Counted from the stretch's first letter, positions 1 through 14,936 are shown. The stretch is DNA of 64,000 nucleotides from Diprion similis (GCF_021155765.1 NC_060106.1:11229501-11293500), one strand, 5' to 3'. A program made the numbers and translations. The notes: a model not told the origin generated them from the letters alone.

Positions 1-3000
1 ATGCGAAGCCGAAAATTCTGGAGAGGAAATCGACTGATTAGAAGTACGTAACACCGCTGTGGGAGCTTCTGTAGATCTTCCTCGACGTACGTCGAAGGTG
101 GAGGGATTCGAAAAAAATTTAAACCCTTTATTACACGCGTAGGTGATGTATGGTAAGTATAAGGTAAGTACCTATACGTTGTATTTTTCGTGAATGGACT
201 TTCCTTATTTTCTCATCTCTTTTATTTTACTGTATGATGATCAAATTATATCAACGTATTTTAGCAGGCTGAACGCGTGCCGAATAAAAACCGAAAAAAT
301 TAAATTTCCAGCACAGAGAATATACTTCCATCGGGAAAAATTATTTTTTTTACAAAAAAGAAAGCAGTATCTCGGTACAAGAAAAAAAAACTGACCATCA
401 GAGGAAAAAAATAAATTCTGGAACTGAAATTTCACTCGACCCTTCCCATTTGCATGGCATGCTTATGGACGAAGTATATGTATAAACCTTACGAAGTTGG
501 CTTACAAAATCCAATATAATCTCTCACATGTAGCAGAACCTTATCCGCGATGACTGCAGGACGTTGCTCCATCTAATCTTTTTATCCAAGGTTGATATAG
601 GTTTCCTTCTTGACAAAAAGCAAACTTGACGGATCGCGAATATTTTTAATTATTTTCACTTTGTGTATTGGTACTTTCGTTGCAATTTCTCGCGATTATA
701 GTGATAGATGAAAAGTGAACGAAAAAAAGATGTAAAACAGCTCTCGATCGTTATTGCTCTCAATGAAATCTCTATTATCACGCGATTCAATGGCTTCGGT
801 TCGCAGAGTTATTTTCTCTAAACCCTCTGAAAAAGCTAAATTTAGAAGTCGAAAGTACGATAATGCGGGTAGAGACAGAGAGAGGTTGAAATATTCCAAT
901 TGAAATACGTCGATGTCCCTCTTCGCCGCAATATCGGCTCGGAAATATATCGCAACAAATATATTTATTAAATTTTTACACTTGATAGTTTTTCCAGCTT
1001 TTCAAACACGCGTCAATTTTTTCGCCAGTTCAATTCCTCTTCGACAGAAATATCATTTCAAATTACTTGGCACTTTCATTGTGCTTGTATATACCCTTAC
1101 ACACACTCGATATTTCCCGGACCTCCGAGGACCGAGGACCGCAGCTGCAGAATCTTTGCTGATTCACGGGTCCGAAATACCCGATTCCGGAATTTCGAAT
1201 GATACATTATTTATGCCGCATGAGTTTGCGCTTCGACCCTTCGCCCGGCGCGATTGCAATCTTACTTATTCAGCCCTCGACCCTTCTTTCAAATTGCACA
1301 CCGCTTTCCGTAGGTACACCCTCCCCTCTACCCTTGAGCATGTGTGTTCCCATTTCTTCGCAGCCGTCATCCTTTATTTTTATAATAAAATATCGTTTTT
1401 TACGTTGGACTATTTTTTGGTCTGATTTTCGTTATGGTTGCATCGTTAGTCGGATCGATGCGATGGACGAGATAACACCGTAACTAGATAGTACCTACAC
1501 GGATTCGAAGGCATTTCGTACAATCTAATCTCCCGATTCAGGCACCCATTATCCTATCAGCTGGCTCAGCTGAAAAACATGTCAGCCGTTCGTCCTGATC
1601 GGTTACAACACAAGTGACCAAAAAACAGAAACAAAAAAAAAAAAAAACAACGCTATTAAATTTGTGCGATAAGCGGACGAGCAGTGATATTTTGTTGATA
1701 ACTGGTACAGAACAATGAGTGCAAGATAAAATCGGCGCGGCAGGTTGTAACGAATTTATACGATATTAATATCCCAGGTTCCTTCCGGGACTTGAGAAGC
1801 AGCGGCTGAATCGAGTACCTATGGATATGCGCGAAGTTGAAAAATATAACGCGGTTTTAAAGGGGAAACTAAAGCCAGGCAAGTCAAAAGCGAATCGGAA
1901 GATTACTTATACAGGGATCAGGCCCTGCATTTTCATCAAAGATTGAAAAATTTTCCACTCGATTAGCATCTCTTGCCCCCGACGATCTCTGGAGGGATAA
2001 AAATTTATGTCTATACATATATAACTGTACTTGATAAAGTTTTTAGATTATTTCAACACCTGAATATAATTCTGCCCCTATTACACACCTGCAAGTCTCA
2101 ACAGCTTGTCAATTAGACGATTTGATGATTTAATAAACCTCGCAGTGAAAGCACTTCGTCGTTACACCAATTTCCGTAAGATAAATAAATGAATAAATAT
2201 ATGAAATAAAATAGAAAAATTCACCACGGTTTGAAAGACTTTCCCCTCCAATTTGCATAACCAACTTCAGAGGTTGGGGCGGAGGGGAGGGGAAGAAGAT
2301 TATTTTTTTCTTTCTTGCGTCTCGCGTTTGACTCGGCGGAAGACGGAAGTTGTTACCTCTGTTCATTTATTTTCCTTTCGACAAACTCATCGACAAAAAG
2401 TACTGCTTGATTATTCAATAGGCATGTTATAAAGCTGAGTGAAATAACCAGCAGCAGACTCATGATTAAATAATAGGAAAATTAGGAAAAAGGATAAAAT
2501 GAGAGATTTTATAACTTATGATTCTAGTACGAGAAACTGCAATAGTCTTCTAGAGATGTAAGGGATTCGCCTTCTCTGGCAGTTTGAAGTGGATAATCAG
2601 CTACTCATTCAACATTTAGCCAAGATTTGAGGAAAATTTAACTACCGTCAAGTCTTGCCTGATTGTGAGTCTATTCAATTGAAAGCCCGAGAACGTGCAA
2701 TTGTCAAGGTACGACTTATTATTTCATTCCAAGTAATTACGTCCTGAATCGAGCCTATCAACGTTGGGCGCAAATTCAATTGTCTCAACTTGAATTTGAT
2801 AAACGCCGTAACATCTGCCTTAGCAGAATTCCTCGTCAATACCCGCAAACTTGGTATAATGAATACCTAAATTAATATCTGGGTCTCCAATTGACTTAAT
2901 TCCTTCAGGATAAATACAAAGCTTATTTTATAGCGGAAAATATTCCAACTTGCATTCCGTGATAATGGACAAAATTCTGGCAACTCCGATCGAATTTTCG

Positions 3001-4139
3001 TAGGTTAGTTCGAATTAATATTTTTCTACATTAATCAAATTTTTATGCTGCAACAATAGCACCAGCCCATCATCCAAGGCTGTGCCACGATGTGATGGAA
3101 GGCTCAATTATCGCGGTGGCGAAATACTCACTCCGAGTGAGGAGAGGAGAATAGAGGAGAGGAGAGGAGAGGAGACCAACTCCGGCCGTAGAGGAAAGTG
3201 TAGCTATGCTAATAGCACGGCTGCTAAATAGCTCATAATTAGAACCATGAATCCTGACGAAACTTCGGAGTCCCCGTACGTCATTCACTTTGTTGCCACT
3301 CGGTAGGTACATAAGTGAGATAAAAAGCCACACACGGGGCTTCGGTATTGATAAAAACCAAGTAATTAGTAATTATATACTAATTTTAATACAGCGACGA
3401 TCAGAGATATAAGAATCAGCTCTTTGCTAAACCTAATTTCGAGAAATCATTTCGAATCTTCAATGTCACTGGAATTCGAATCTAATTTCCTTTGATAACA
3501 ATGATTATAATTATTATATTATAAATTAACATATAGATATTTCCGCGATGATAGCGATAAGTTTTGCCTTAATCGTTCAATTTAAAAAATTCTACATCTT
3601 ACTTCAGACTCTCAGACTCACCCCAAAGTCTTACGATTAACATTCACGCGCGTTGCGATCACTCGGCTAGTTTGCATATCTGATTACACCAAATACGTTA
3701 CTATGAGTAAAGAAAAAATTAATTCTCAGTAACGATTAATCAATGCTGTAAGAATTTAAAATTTTACTTTTTTTTATAACGAATTTCTTTTCCGCGGCAA
3801 AAATGGTAAACACCCATGGCTGAACATCTGCGGTAGTAAATTCTATCTTTTACTTCTTACGTCGTTTTTTCCTCTCTAAAGTTTCCCTCCTTCTACCGCA
3901 GAGCAGGATTTTCTTTTCGCGTGTAACAGCCTTTTGTCAACGGATTAAAGTACACGAACAAAGAGCGGCGGACGAATGCGCATCCCCGCAATATTCTTTA
4001 AGTAAGAAAAATATAATCCAACGATAAACATGCTCTAAAGAGGAAAAAATAGTGCGAGCGCTGTGTCCAGCCAAATAGGCTCGCGCTTCGCATCTAATTG
4101 TTATAAGATTTTTAAATAACAAGCAGTAAAGTCTTCTAG
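1..4139. other. Non-coding, nothing recognised except a GGAGA repeat
   Basis: AT-rich with short open frames lacking any motif. Only the purine repeat at 3141-3175 stands out. Confidence 0.5.
3141..3175 (+). repeat. (GGAGA)n purine repeat
   Basis: GGAGAGGAGA units with one interruption (ATA). Confidence 0.85.
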
Positions 4140-5170
4140 TGGGGTTTAAAAATGCGAAAGACCAAAAAGTTGACGGAAAGTCGAATTACTGACAGTTAAA
4201 AACGTAGAAAGGCCACAAATACGGAAATTTGCATTGTGGAAAAATAAAAATTGAAAACGCAAAAATGTATAATTAATTTATACAGAAATTTTTTTTCGGG
4301 AATGAGCAAGATTACAAAATCCAAAATGTTAAATTGCGAAAATACCGAACAGTCAAAAAGTCGACTTTTCGAATGTCAGGCTCGTATTTTTTTCGAAAAT
4401 TTACGAGTTTGAATTTATCAATAACGACTGACCAAAGACTCGAAAGATCGAAATCCCGAAACCCACTAATCGTAAGACAGAATGAACAAATTACCGAAAT
4501 ACTGCAAGACGTCAGAACCACATTTATTCTCTCCAACGTCACCAGTTGCAGCCGATAGATGGCGTTACGCTTGTGAAGTGACACGAGGGCGAGTACGTGA
4601 ACGTGGAATACGATACAATGTAACAAGGCCTTCAACAATAATTGAACGAACGGGAAAAAAGACGTGCTTTTTGAATGTTATTAGAAATTTGTTTCCTATT
4701 CCTTTGCGTTCTTTTTTTCTATGATGGCACAGGCAATTGTCTAAGACAATGAAATAATCTTGATAAAACTAGCATCGAGTTGACGATAAGCTTTGATTTT
4801 CAACAAAATTTTTGTCTGTTCGAAGTATTACCCATCCTCAATTTGCAATTTCGGAACTTTCATTTTTCAGTCATCATCATTTCATTTTTGTGAATTTGGA
4901 ATCCAAACTATTCTGAAAATACTGTTTTTTGGATAATAGAATAGAGCGTTCGTTGAAATAACCTTTGGAGAAAAAGTTATTATACTGGTTATATTTATCG
5001 AATACACTGATCGTTAGTTATTCCAAAATTCGTATCTCGAAAATTTTCGGTTTTTCGACCAGTCAACGTTCTCGTGTTTCGGGATTTTTACCCTCACCCA
5101 AGTCTTCGCTGAAACTTAGTGCACTAGTTTCCTTTAGATTAATTATAATCCTGTTCAGATGCCCTCTCTG
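4140..5170. repeat. Possible old inverted-repeat element
   Basis: Words such as ATCCCGAAAC and TCGAAAATTT occur on the plus strand at 4390-4470 and on the minus strand at 5040-5090, in an otherwise oddly repetitive GAAA/TTCG-rich text. Open frames here carry no recognisable domain. Similarity is patchy and the boundaries are guesses. Confidence 0.2.
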
Positions 5171-8100
5171 ACCCGACCGTAAATCAGAAGTTTGAAGTTT
5201 TGATGGATCGGAAATCGGCCGGCGCCCCGCGTCCGTCACGATCCACCTCAATCTCAACTCGAAAGTTCAAACACCGCATGGAATCAGCGACAAGCTGTCG
5301 TCCCGCGAGACTTAGCGAGTTTTCCATTTTCCAGACAACATGGGTCCGCACATTTCCAAACACTCCCGCGTCATGCATAACGTGAATCTGTCAACCAGCC
5401 CTTCGATATACCCACGTTGGGTCTCCATCGATTCTTCATCCTGTCGTGAAAAATTCTAACAAGCAAATGCACGAACGGAAAACGGTTCCTCGTTACCAGA
5501 CAATTTTTAAAGCTTACTCCGCCGCCTCTGAAAGGCTTAGCGGTTCTTGGAACCAACGTGGCATATCACAGTTCATCAATTCGGGTATAATGGCGAGCTT
5601 TTTCCTACAGCTCGCGTGGATCACATTCAAATGTTGATTGAAGTCCACGCGAGTCTAAAATTGGACTCTCATTTCATCACTACATATTTTACTCGTGACC
5701 GAGTTAAGAGAATGTTTTCCATTTGAATTCAGTATTTAACAATAAACTGCAAAAGCCGTTAATTTCAAAGCGAGAGATCTGAATATTAAATCGGACAGTT
5801 TGGTACACGATGGAATTAGACGAGGTTTTTCGTCGCTATAAATCTTGCAGGCTGTACGCGATATTCGGAGCGTACAATTCACGCGAATTAAATATTAACC
5901 TGTGACCTCTGTCCGAGACCGAATTAACTTCATAAAATGGTGTGGATCAAGTCCGTCGGTGAATCGACGCGACGATATGCGGTCGGTGATTTCAAACCAA
6001 TTTTACACTGACGACGCATAAGCTGTTCAACATGTGTATATGTATAATATTCCTCAAGTACGAACACGAACAGCTTATTGTTAGACGAAAGCTGAGAGTA
6101 TTAAATACGTACAAAAGTTAGAAGATGCTTGATATGCTTCAGAAAGCACTTTACAATTAGCTCGACGATTCTTTGAACTAGAATTTTCTCGTCGTTTCCA
6201 TCGTTTCGCGAATCTCTCTCCCTTCCTTTTCTTTTTCCATTTGTAGCGTCAAGACGCCATATATGTTGCACAGTTTTACTGCTCTCGAAGGGGAAGTCTG
6301 AAGTGAGTTTTACTCGCCCTGAGACGATACTTTTGTTGGTGATCGTTAAGAAGTTTTACGCAGATCGAGCAACCAAACCAGCAACCCGTAGATCATCATC
6401 GCCTCCGAAGCTTCACAGCTGCGGGGAATCCCTGCTTTGTTAATTTACCGAGATATCGAACTTCCTGGGATAACCGTTAGGAATTTCCTACGAATTTCAC
6501 CCGCTCTGTGTCGAGTTGTAGAAAATAGTCTTCTCTACGAACGATACTAAAGAATACATGTTTGCAATGTCAGACTTCTTTCATCGCCACGAATGAAACT
6601 GAATTCAATGGATATCAAGTTATCCACCCACACAGATATCACGATCCATTTTCTCGAAGCTTTTTTCGTACTTTCCTACTTCTTCTGATGTAATTTTTCT
6701 CCGCTTTCACTTTCTTCCATACTTCTCTCCCTTTGCACCTTGACATTCGGTCGAACAACTGCAAACTCAATCCATTTTCACTACAAAACTGCTTACGCGG
6801 TTGATTCTATTTACTCTTTAGTCGTGATAAGATTACCGGACTGCCTCGTCCCAAGGTATATATCTAGCTTACAGAGGCGGTAAGAGAGAATGCAAGAACG
6901 GCGACCTAGAGGAGCGTCGGAACGACGAGTAACGTGATATAGGTAATAATAAAATATGAGCTCAGCGGTGGCAGGCGGTTTAAAAGCGTGTTTCCTTAAA
7001 TTTTCACCTCGCGTGACAGGCTTCGTCATCGATCCTGCACGGGACGAAGGTACCTATAGGAAAAGCCATTAGTTTCCGCGACATACTTCACCCTTTACTG
7101 GCGATATGATTACGACTAGTTGATTATTGAACGTATTACAGGTTTCACTGTCATGTGAAAAACGCGGCGTGAAAGAATTATATATTATAGTTTGGTCAAT
7201 GAGTCAGGCAGTCCAACGCTTCGCGATACATTGTTACATAAATAAAACTTTGGCCATAGGGTAAAAGTAACAGAAATAAATGGCAGTAATCGATATCTTT
7301 TCCAGAGTTATACATATATCTACGTAGGCTTTCCACGGTTCCCAGCGGGCTTTGTTCTTTCGGTGCTTTTTCTCCTCTTCGATGGTATCCTCGTTCCAAT
7401 TCGTCGTCTTTTTGCCGATACAGGCAGGCCGTAATGAACGATTTACGACACCTTGAACCATAAACCAGACTTATCCTCCACATGCCGCTCTCTCCTATCA
7501 GTCTCTCTTATTTCTCCCTCGAACGTTTAGATAAAAGTACAACGACGACGATGAAGATGCTGGTACCTTTCGAAAATCACGTCATATCCTGCTCAGGTCT
7601 CCTCCTCGGCCCTTTCCGTCTCTTCGTCAGTCTATTTGACGCTTACCACCTCGCTGGTTCCACTATGCTTCCAATTTTCTGGACCTTCAAAGTAAACGGG
7701 ACCACAGCTAGTCCATGCCACGGTGCTCCGGCCCTGACCCTTTCACTCGTCCGTAATTCCAGACTCGACCCTTGCATCAAACGTTGCGAAAACGTTGACG
7801 TTCCAGTGCTTTGGACACGCGCAACACAATGCTGCATTATCGTAAGTGACAGAGCGAAAAAAAAAACAGTGGATACAAAGTTCAACGTTTTTCACCCAAA
7901 ATGGTTTAATGCGGATTGGACAAAGTTAATTGATAACCTTCCAAGCTGCTCCTCTTTTTCGGATTTCCAATTCAAATTTCCATTCACTTTTTGTCCGAGA
8001 TCATATCGATCGCAACCATTTTCAATTCCGCAATCTGTGAATGCGAAGACCTGCTGAGGTCCGCCGTTCTAAAAAGGTTCGGCTCATTCACATTTGCCAT

Positions 8101-8270
8101 CCTCACACCCTAATATCACAATTTTCGCGTAAGTCATTGCCCGCACATAACTCGCAGTTTTGCCTTGTTTTCTCTTTTTTTTTTTTAAATTATATCCTCA
8201 GGGAATAAACAATCCAACTAGACTAAATCTTTGACTTTACTTATAATATCAAATTTTCCATTATTCGCCG
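5171..8270. other. Non-coding stretch; one small perfect hairpin
   Basis: No gene recognised. The longest frame (7482-8057, 191 codons) has no motif and is overlapped by antisense frames. A hairpin at 5611-5653 is listed separately. Confidence 0.4.
5611..5653. repeat. Hairpin CTCGCGTGGA ... TCCACGCGAG
   Basis: A perfect 10-bp stem with a 23-nt loop that itself contains TTCAA/TTGAA complementarity. Confidence 0.7.
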
Positions 8271-8279
8271 GAATTTCAA

Positions 8280-10790
8280 TCACCAAATTGGAGGACGCAT
8301 ATACGGAGGATCATTAGGATCAGAGAAAAGTTGCGAGCACCGGATAATATATCGGTTGATAAAAGAAAACGGATGTCCGAACGCCGTCTGGGTAATAAAG
8401 CGAGTACTGTAGGGTAGTGACAGGTACACGTAAAGCTACGAACAATAAAGGTGAGATCCGCTGCGAAGGGATGATCTAACAAAGGGTTGAATCTGATTAC
8501 GGCCTTTACGTACTGCACACGCGTAGTTATTGCCACACGATGCGTAGGTGCCCAGACATGCGTGCGTACGAATATACCACCAGTACCCGACAACGAAGTT
8601 ATACCCCTGAAATTTCACATCCCTTAATCCATATACTTCTGTACCTACACCTTGGCACACAGGGTGGATTCGAAGGAGTTTGCGGGCTGGGAGAAAGTGA
8701 AGAGGCACGGGATGGAAGAGGGAAGAACAAGGGGCACCTGGCATTGTGCAGGATGAAAGAATACTTGCGGCGAGCCCAACGCCACCTGAGGGCAAAAACC
8801 CGGGTGACCTGGCGACCCGGAGGTTGACTTGGTGCGCTTTAAGCTCTTGAACGTTCCGATTGTTAGACAAGAAAGGGCCGCTGGCGGTGGTATTTCAACC
8901 ACGTTTCCGTGGAAAGAGAAGTCTTTGCGGAAAGTGACGGCGCTACGTTCTTCACTTTTTCCCTTCATCTACTTTCACCTCCGTGGCCCCCGTCGTCATT
9001 GCGCACTGCGTCTTTCAGCGGAGTAGGAATTCCAAGGATTCAAAACCACCGAGAAGCCAGCTCCCTCGGGACAAAAGCGGCAACGCTCGACTTTTTGAGT
9101 TTCCCGCGTTATTTACACTGTTTGTGTAACGCGTGCCTGGAGCTCGCACCTACTTTTGGTTATCGAACTTCCGATATTCCGGGGAACGAAGATTGCACCT
9201 GAGTTCCAGGCCGACTTTATACGTCGTTACCACTGCTATTATTCTACTTTCCACGAATTGCGGTGTTACACATCCCGCGCAATAACGTTGACGAAACATG
9301 TCCGGATCAATGAGGAGGAGGAAGGAAAGGAGAGAGGCAGAGCACGACGACGGCTAATGGCCAGAGATGTCGTCGAGAATTTGACCGAACAAACGAACCC
9401 TCAACGCTCAACGGTATTGTAGTCGGACAAAACACGGAGAATATCAACCCGTCAGTTCTCGCCTGTTCAAGTCCCTTCACTCGTTATCATACGAAGAGTG
9501 AAACTAGATAGGAAGGTTTTTTCACCTCCTGTAGCCGGTCTACCAGAACGAACAAAAGGTTTTAATTACCGTCGAGGATAAAAAAAAAACCGCGCTCCGA
9601 GCGGGTATTGAATGCAAAATGCGACGACGGATCAACGATGTGTGAAACATTCACGACGCGGAGGATTCGTTGAAATAAATGTTTCACTCCAAGCCCTGAG
9701 ACAATGAGAACCGTGACATTAAAATCGCCCACGATTAACGTCATCGCGAAAGTCGATCGGTTCGGATCTTATATCCATTCGCAGCGTCGAAAGAGGCCGA
9801 ACACCCCTAAGAGCAACGTCCAAGAATAGAGTAGCTGCGAGATAGGAGCATCAGGACTGTAATCGATGACCGCAGGCAATGAATTTGACCCGAAGAGGAT
9901 GAAATTGACTGGGTATCGCGGGAGCGAATTAAGGATTAGGAATGGACAGCGATAATCCATGTGTACGTTGTACCTACGAACGCGGGCTGTGGGTTTGAAT
10001 AAATGATAAGCCCCACTGCATTCGGCAGCCCGAGGTATAGACAGCCATCCCCGAGGTTCAGACCACCGGGATAATCACCCTCGAAGGGTGTAATTTTCAT
10101 ACCCCGATTCTCCCCGATCCTACGGTAATAACTGAGGTACATTATGATTAATTACCAGCTGATTAAATCGTTCTTCCGATTTTCAGACGCAACTTGCAGA
10201 CTCCGGATATGGAAACGAGCCCAACGGTATGTTTGATGGGGTTTGATCATCGCTTGTGTACCGGTGGTAGGATTGTACCTACGCAAAGGCCCCGGGCAAG
10301 GTTGGGAGAGGAAGGGGTGGCGAGGGTTCTTGCGGCGGGGTCAAAAGTTCACCGGTTCACCGAGCACCCGAACCTGGTGAGTCCCTAGCAGCTTATGGCC
10401 CCCGTCCTCCGTTTCGTGTTTCTCCGTTTCGTGTTCTTCAACCCCTCTGGCTCACCTGCCTGCCCGAGGATCGGTGTAATTCGTAATGTACCTGAATAAG
10501 AGGTGGGTGGATGTACCGAGGGTATCCGAATTGACATGGGTGTACCTGCTTCGGGGTTGATCCAAATCCAGTGGAATATACTTCATCAACGAACAAACGG
10601 ATTCACTCTGGCAATCAACTTTTCCCGGGTTTTTATCCCGTGGAGAATTGAATCACCCCTTCAGACTCTGTTTCAGTGGTGGAATTACATGCAGTGTTTA
10701 CACCCCTCGAGGGAAAACGGTCATAGTTGCAGAAACGTGAACAGGTCGAACCCTTTCTCTTGAAAGTTTGAACAAAGTTGCTTCGACCTT
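8280..10790. other. GC-richer islands without recognisable gene
   Basis: Segments at 8540-9420 and 9560-10780 are visibly richer in G+C than their surroundings, which opens several overlapping frames on both strands (up to 144 codons); none shows a domain or consistent splice sites. They may be regulatory islands of the unseen minus-strand gene. Confidence 0.3.
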
Positions 10791-12146
10791 GCTGAAAGTG
10801 AACCGTTCAATGTATTATAAGTATATTTCTCTTGAGCGTTCGTTATACGTAGCTTGAAAAAGATTTTCCTAATATAAATTGACTTAATAATTGAAGGGAT
10901 ATATTGTTTGATTGGTAGAATGAAAATTAAGGCATTTTTTTTTAGAACGGTTCAGCAGCCCTACGTGACTTCCGATTCTGACACTTTCATTGTTCAATTC
11001 TAATATCGAAAAGCATCTGTAAAGCTTGCGTTTAGAATAAAATTTTCATGAAAAAGCGAGGTTTGCCTTTAAATGGCGATGGTCGCAGACATACCCTTCT
11101 AGGTACGAATATAATGAGCAGATTGTACGTTCATCCGTGACTTCTGCTTCATCTTTTTTTTTTTTGTTTTGGAACGCTGCGGCGAGCAAAAATGGTGCAT
11201 TCATTATACTTCCATGCCGCGGAGTAATATAAATATATATTATGAACAGCATTCTGCAGAGAATTTATTACTGTGATATATAGATATCAAGTCAGAAACC
11301 ATCTAGCGCAAAGGTTGCCTCAAATGTAGAACTTGTCCATCATAGAATAAATGTTGGGTTATTGTCATACTTCCGGTTAAGTCGGATCAACGGACTAGGA
11401 TTAAAGTACTAAACTTGGCAGCAGTTCAAATATTGATGGCTTGATTAATTCGCCACTGTATTCATCATAAGACGAACACCAATATCCGTAATTTGAATAA
11501 TTGTTGAGCACTTCATCTTCACAAATCATTATAAATACGATATGAATAAATTTGAAGCGATTCTTGTACATATAAGTAACGAAGACTAATTACCGATTCT
11601 AAAATGTTTTTTTTTTTTTTCCTTTTTTGTTATCTAATCAAAGTTTACCTCTGACAAATGGATGTTCAACTCGTATCTATAAAAATCCTTGTAAACACAT
11701 GTACCTACACGCGGTTTTGTAATTTACGAAGTGTTTTTATACAAGTGATGAATGGAAGTAGCTCAGGGGAATGAGGGAATGAGTAAGAGAATAAATTTTG
11801 GTAACTGGTAGCAAGTATCGTAGGGAAGTTGATATACCGTTTGCTCCTCACTGGGGCCAACCTCAGAGAATATTTTGATACAGGTTGACGAGTCAGTTTA
11901 GCGTTTCATGACCACGAGGAGAAATTGAAGCGAGGGTTAATTTCCTTGGTAAGGTATTAATCAAGCGTAGCAAACTTGATCAGCATGGGTCTTGAATAAA
12001 CCCGCGTCTCAGATTATTCCTTCAATTTTCCGACCCTCTGTAACATACGTCTGGCATTGGAATCCCAGCGTTTGCTCGCTCGTTTCTCAGAATCTCGTCG
12101 TTTACTGAGTAAGAGAACACCACCAAAAGTTTGAGGAACTCTAGGG

Positions 12147-12175
12147 TCTCTCTCTCTCTCTTTCTCTCTCTCTCT
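12147..12175 (+). repeat. (CT)n microsatellite
   Basis: TCTCTCTCTCTC run with one TTT interruption. Confidence 0.9.
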
Positions 12176-13002
12176 TTACCTCTCTGTCAACTCGGACGTA
12201 GTTGATAGGCTTTTTGACACGAAAACGTCACCCGCATCCGTACCCAAACAGTCGAGGATTTATGATGTATATACCACCATGGGAATCCTGGAAAGCTTGC
12301 CATTTGTTTCCGTCAACAGATAACGCGCGAAACCAAATGCGTTAATCGAAAAACCAGCTCTCGATTAATATCCTTCGCCCAGGAGGATCGTGGCCGGCTT
12401 TTAAACATCTCGTCTCATTGTCAGACCCTGGAACAGATTCTCTCTGGAATTGGGCCAAGAACAGTCAGCCATTATAACGGGCATGCAGCCGGAACTGTAC
12501 CTACTGCCGTACTTTAATAGACAAGTGCTGAAAGTGCAGTCGTACATAACAAACGCACTCAGAAGTATACGTATAAAGCCCCTTAAAGCAGCCTTGGCTT
12601 GGCTCCGGTCGTCCTTGGAGTTCTTTCGAAATTAAAAACGAAAAAACGGTTTCGCGTTCTAGCGTGAGCATTCGTGAGGAAAAATTCACGGGAAAAACTT
12701 TCCCGTACCTTTCTACGTGATCATAAGTCACGCACACGCAAACGTTGCTACTTTTTTATCACCGAATAAACATTAAGCAACAATGCTGACGACGTAACGA
12801 GGTTGTTACAGTATTAGGGGTTACCCGTCGGCGGTTTCAGCACAGAGGAAGACTACCCCGCAAGTAAATACGTGGATGTGTACACAAGGTGGATCCGGAG
12901 ACGAGCCTAAGGCTCGCACGTAATTAGCACGAACTGCTAAGTCCACCTTGATTCGTTTAATCTACGTATCAGTCGAATGCCGTTATTAAACACGTATATA
13001 AT

Positions 13003-13170
13003 ATATTAGGGTAGTCGTGAAATGTTTTTTTTTTTTGAATTTCAATGTTGGATGGTCGTACATCGGCTTTAAATATAAAAAAAAGAATCTCTAATTCTTT
13101 CAAATTTTTATTTCAAGGCCTGAGTCTCAGAATTTTTACGCAATTCTTGAGGGCTACCCTAACATAATAG
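13003..13170. mobile_element. Possible short MITE with TTAGGGTAG inverted ends
   Basis: ATATTAGGGTAGTC at about 13003-13016 is mirrored by GGCTACCCTAACATAAT at about 13152-13168. The interior has a T-run and A-run typical of very short elements. The inverted match is only about 12-15 bp, so the call is tentative. Confidence 0.35.
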
Positions 13171-14936
13171 GTAATTTAAATAATACAGTTTATATGTAAA
13201 TAAGAATGGAGTTATCGAAACTTGTATTCGCTCATGCAACGAGTGATTCATTCTTTCTTGGAATCGGAAACTTGAAACCGTTTGCACTTGGCTAATTGTA
13301 TTTAAGGTTTTTTAGGGGTTTCGAAAATTTTCATTTTCTATCCCAAGCTGGGCAAAATTGCAGCTCTGAATCGGAAATTTCTGTATTTCTGTAATCACTT
13401 TGTCACAGGGATTTCGGATCTCCATTGTTCACCGTTCACTTGCAGTATGTGCACGTATCCAACTAAAGCCCTAACAGCTCAGTTCCACGTTCGATACTCT
13501 CCTGCCACTACCGAGAAACAACCACACGTTAGGTACAGAACTGTTAGCTTACCGCAAATTAACGGGCTACAGAAAACGTCAAACTTCAGCCGGATACCCC
13601 GCAGCTACATTAGCATATTTCTATACGGTTTATTTACGACAGCCGATATTACACGGCTGCACAAATTGTTCAAACAAGTAGACGAAGCAGCAAATCGACG
13701 TAGGCATTTCGCAAGTTGAGTAACAGATTGCAAAACGATTCGTTGACTTTAATTCTTTCTTGCGTTTCGTTGCGATCACTTTCCTCAATATCTGCAGATA
13801 ATTATTCAACATTGAATTTTTTGTTGAAATTAATAAGGAAAAAAAAGTCTAACTTGTGTGTCATTTTTGGCATGGTAAAATGTACGAAAAAAGTATTTTT
13901 CGATAAGCAATAAGGTATAATTATAAAAATAATACGCAGAAAAATATCTTCCCATCGCTTTATAAACACTATTTTTTCTAGTAAAGCAAATCTACTGTTA
14001 CTGTATATAAAAACAAATGTTTATCGCAAAAAAGAGTCCTAATATAGGAAATATTCAGTCGCACGAGGATTCGGATCCCACGTTACCAATCCCGCAGACC
14101 AAACAGATTACGGAATTAGTAAAAACCACATAAAAATTTTGCACATGATACAATCTGCCAATTAATATACGAGACAGTTAGTCTATCGATCAATCGATTT
14201 TGGAAATTCACCGCATTAATGAAAGTAATTTGTCTAACATAGACTGTCAGCTTGACAGAAGATCTGCCGACGCACCGAATCAGAATGCAGTAGTACGAGT
14301 CAACGTGTGACGGGCAAGCAGTAGATTGTAAGCCTTGTGTGACGTAAGGCCACCGAAAATACTAAAATCATCCTAATGAGTATAATAACAGATATAAGTA
14401 TTAAAATGTAATTTCTGCGCATGCTGTGAGGAGGAGTTCTTACAGTGAGGTTGATTCCAAATTCGCGATACTTGGAGCGGAAAGTATTTTCAGTCTAAGT
14501 ACATGGCAATTAAAATTTTAACAGCAATTTTACGTTGCAAGTTGTTTTTCGGTTGTTTAAACAGGAGAATTTGGTTCACAAATAGTGTTGAATAGTACGT
14601 GATACAGGGAAATCCCAATGCCATTTAATTTAGCCAGAGTATCGAACCAGAGATGTTTATTAATGGTTTTCTCAACTCCGTGCAAGTAATCGTCATCAAT
14701 AGCTGACAACGTTGCATAAACTGTGAAAATGAATAACAGGAAGCTGTGCAAAGACGAAAACTGAAGTGGGTGGAGAAAAGTTTATGTGCCTCGACCATTA
14801 TAATATCCCGTCGATATTAACGACACTGTCGATTTATCTCTACGGTTCGCAAATACGTTTTTCTTTTCCTTTTTCGTATCTGTTCGCCATTACGTGACTG
14901 CGAAGAAAGTTCCAGTTCCATAAACGAAACGAATGA

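Larger units (their letters stand above)
10800..14930. other. AT-rich non-coding stretch
   Basis: Contains the CT microsatellite at 12147-12175 and the possible MITE near 13.0 kb. No gene recognised. A minus-strand frame at 14557-14751 begins like a signal peptide but lacks an ATG. Confidence 0.4.

Noticed and set aside
913..1425. 170-codon open frame
   Set aside because: No recognisable motif; a second frame overlaps on the same strand. Likely chance.
7482..8057. 191-codon open frame on the plus strand
   Set aside because: No domain, signal or splice context; overlapped by an antisense frame. Composition looks like translated non-coding DNA.
14557..14751. Minus-strand frame beginning like a signal peptide (HSFLLFIFTVYATLSA)
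   Set aside because: It lacks an ATG (starts with TTG); the leader is probably the polypyrimidine tract of AT-rich DNA.
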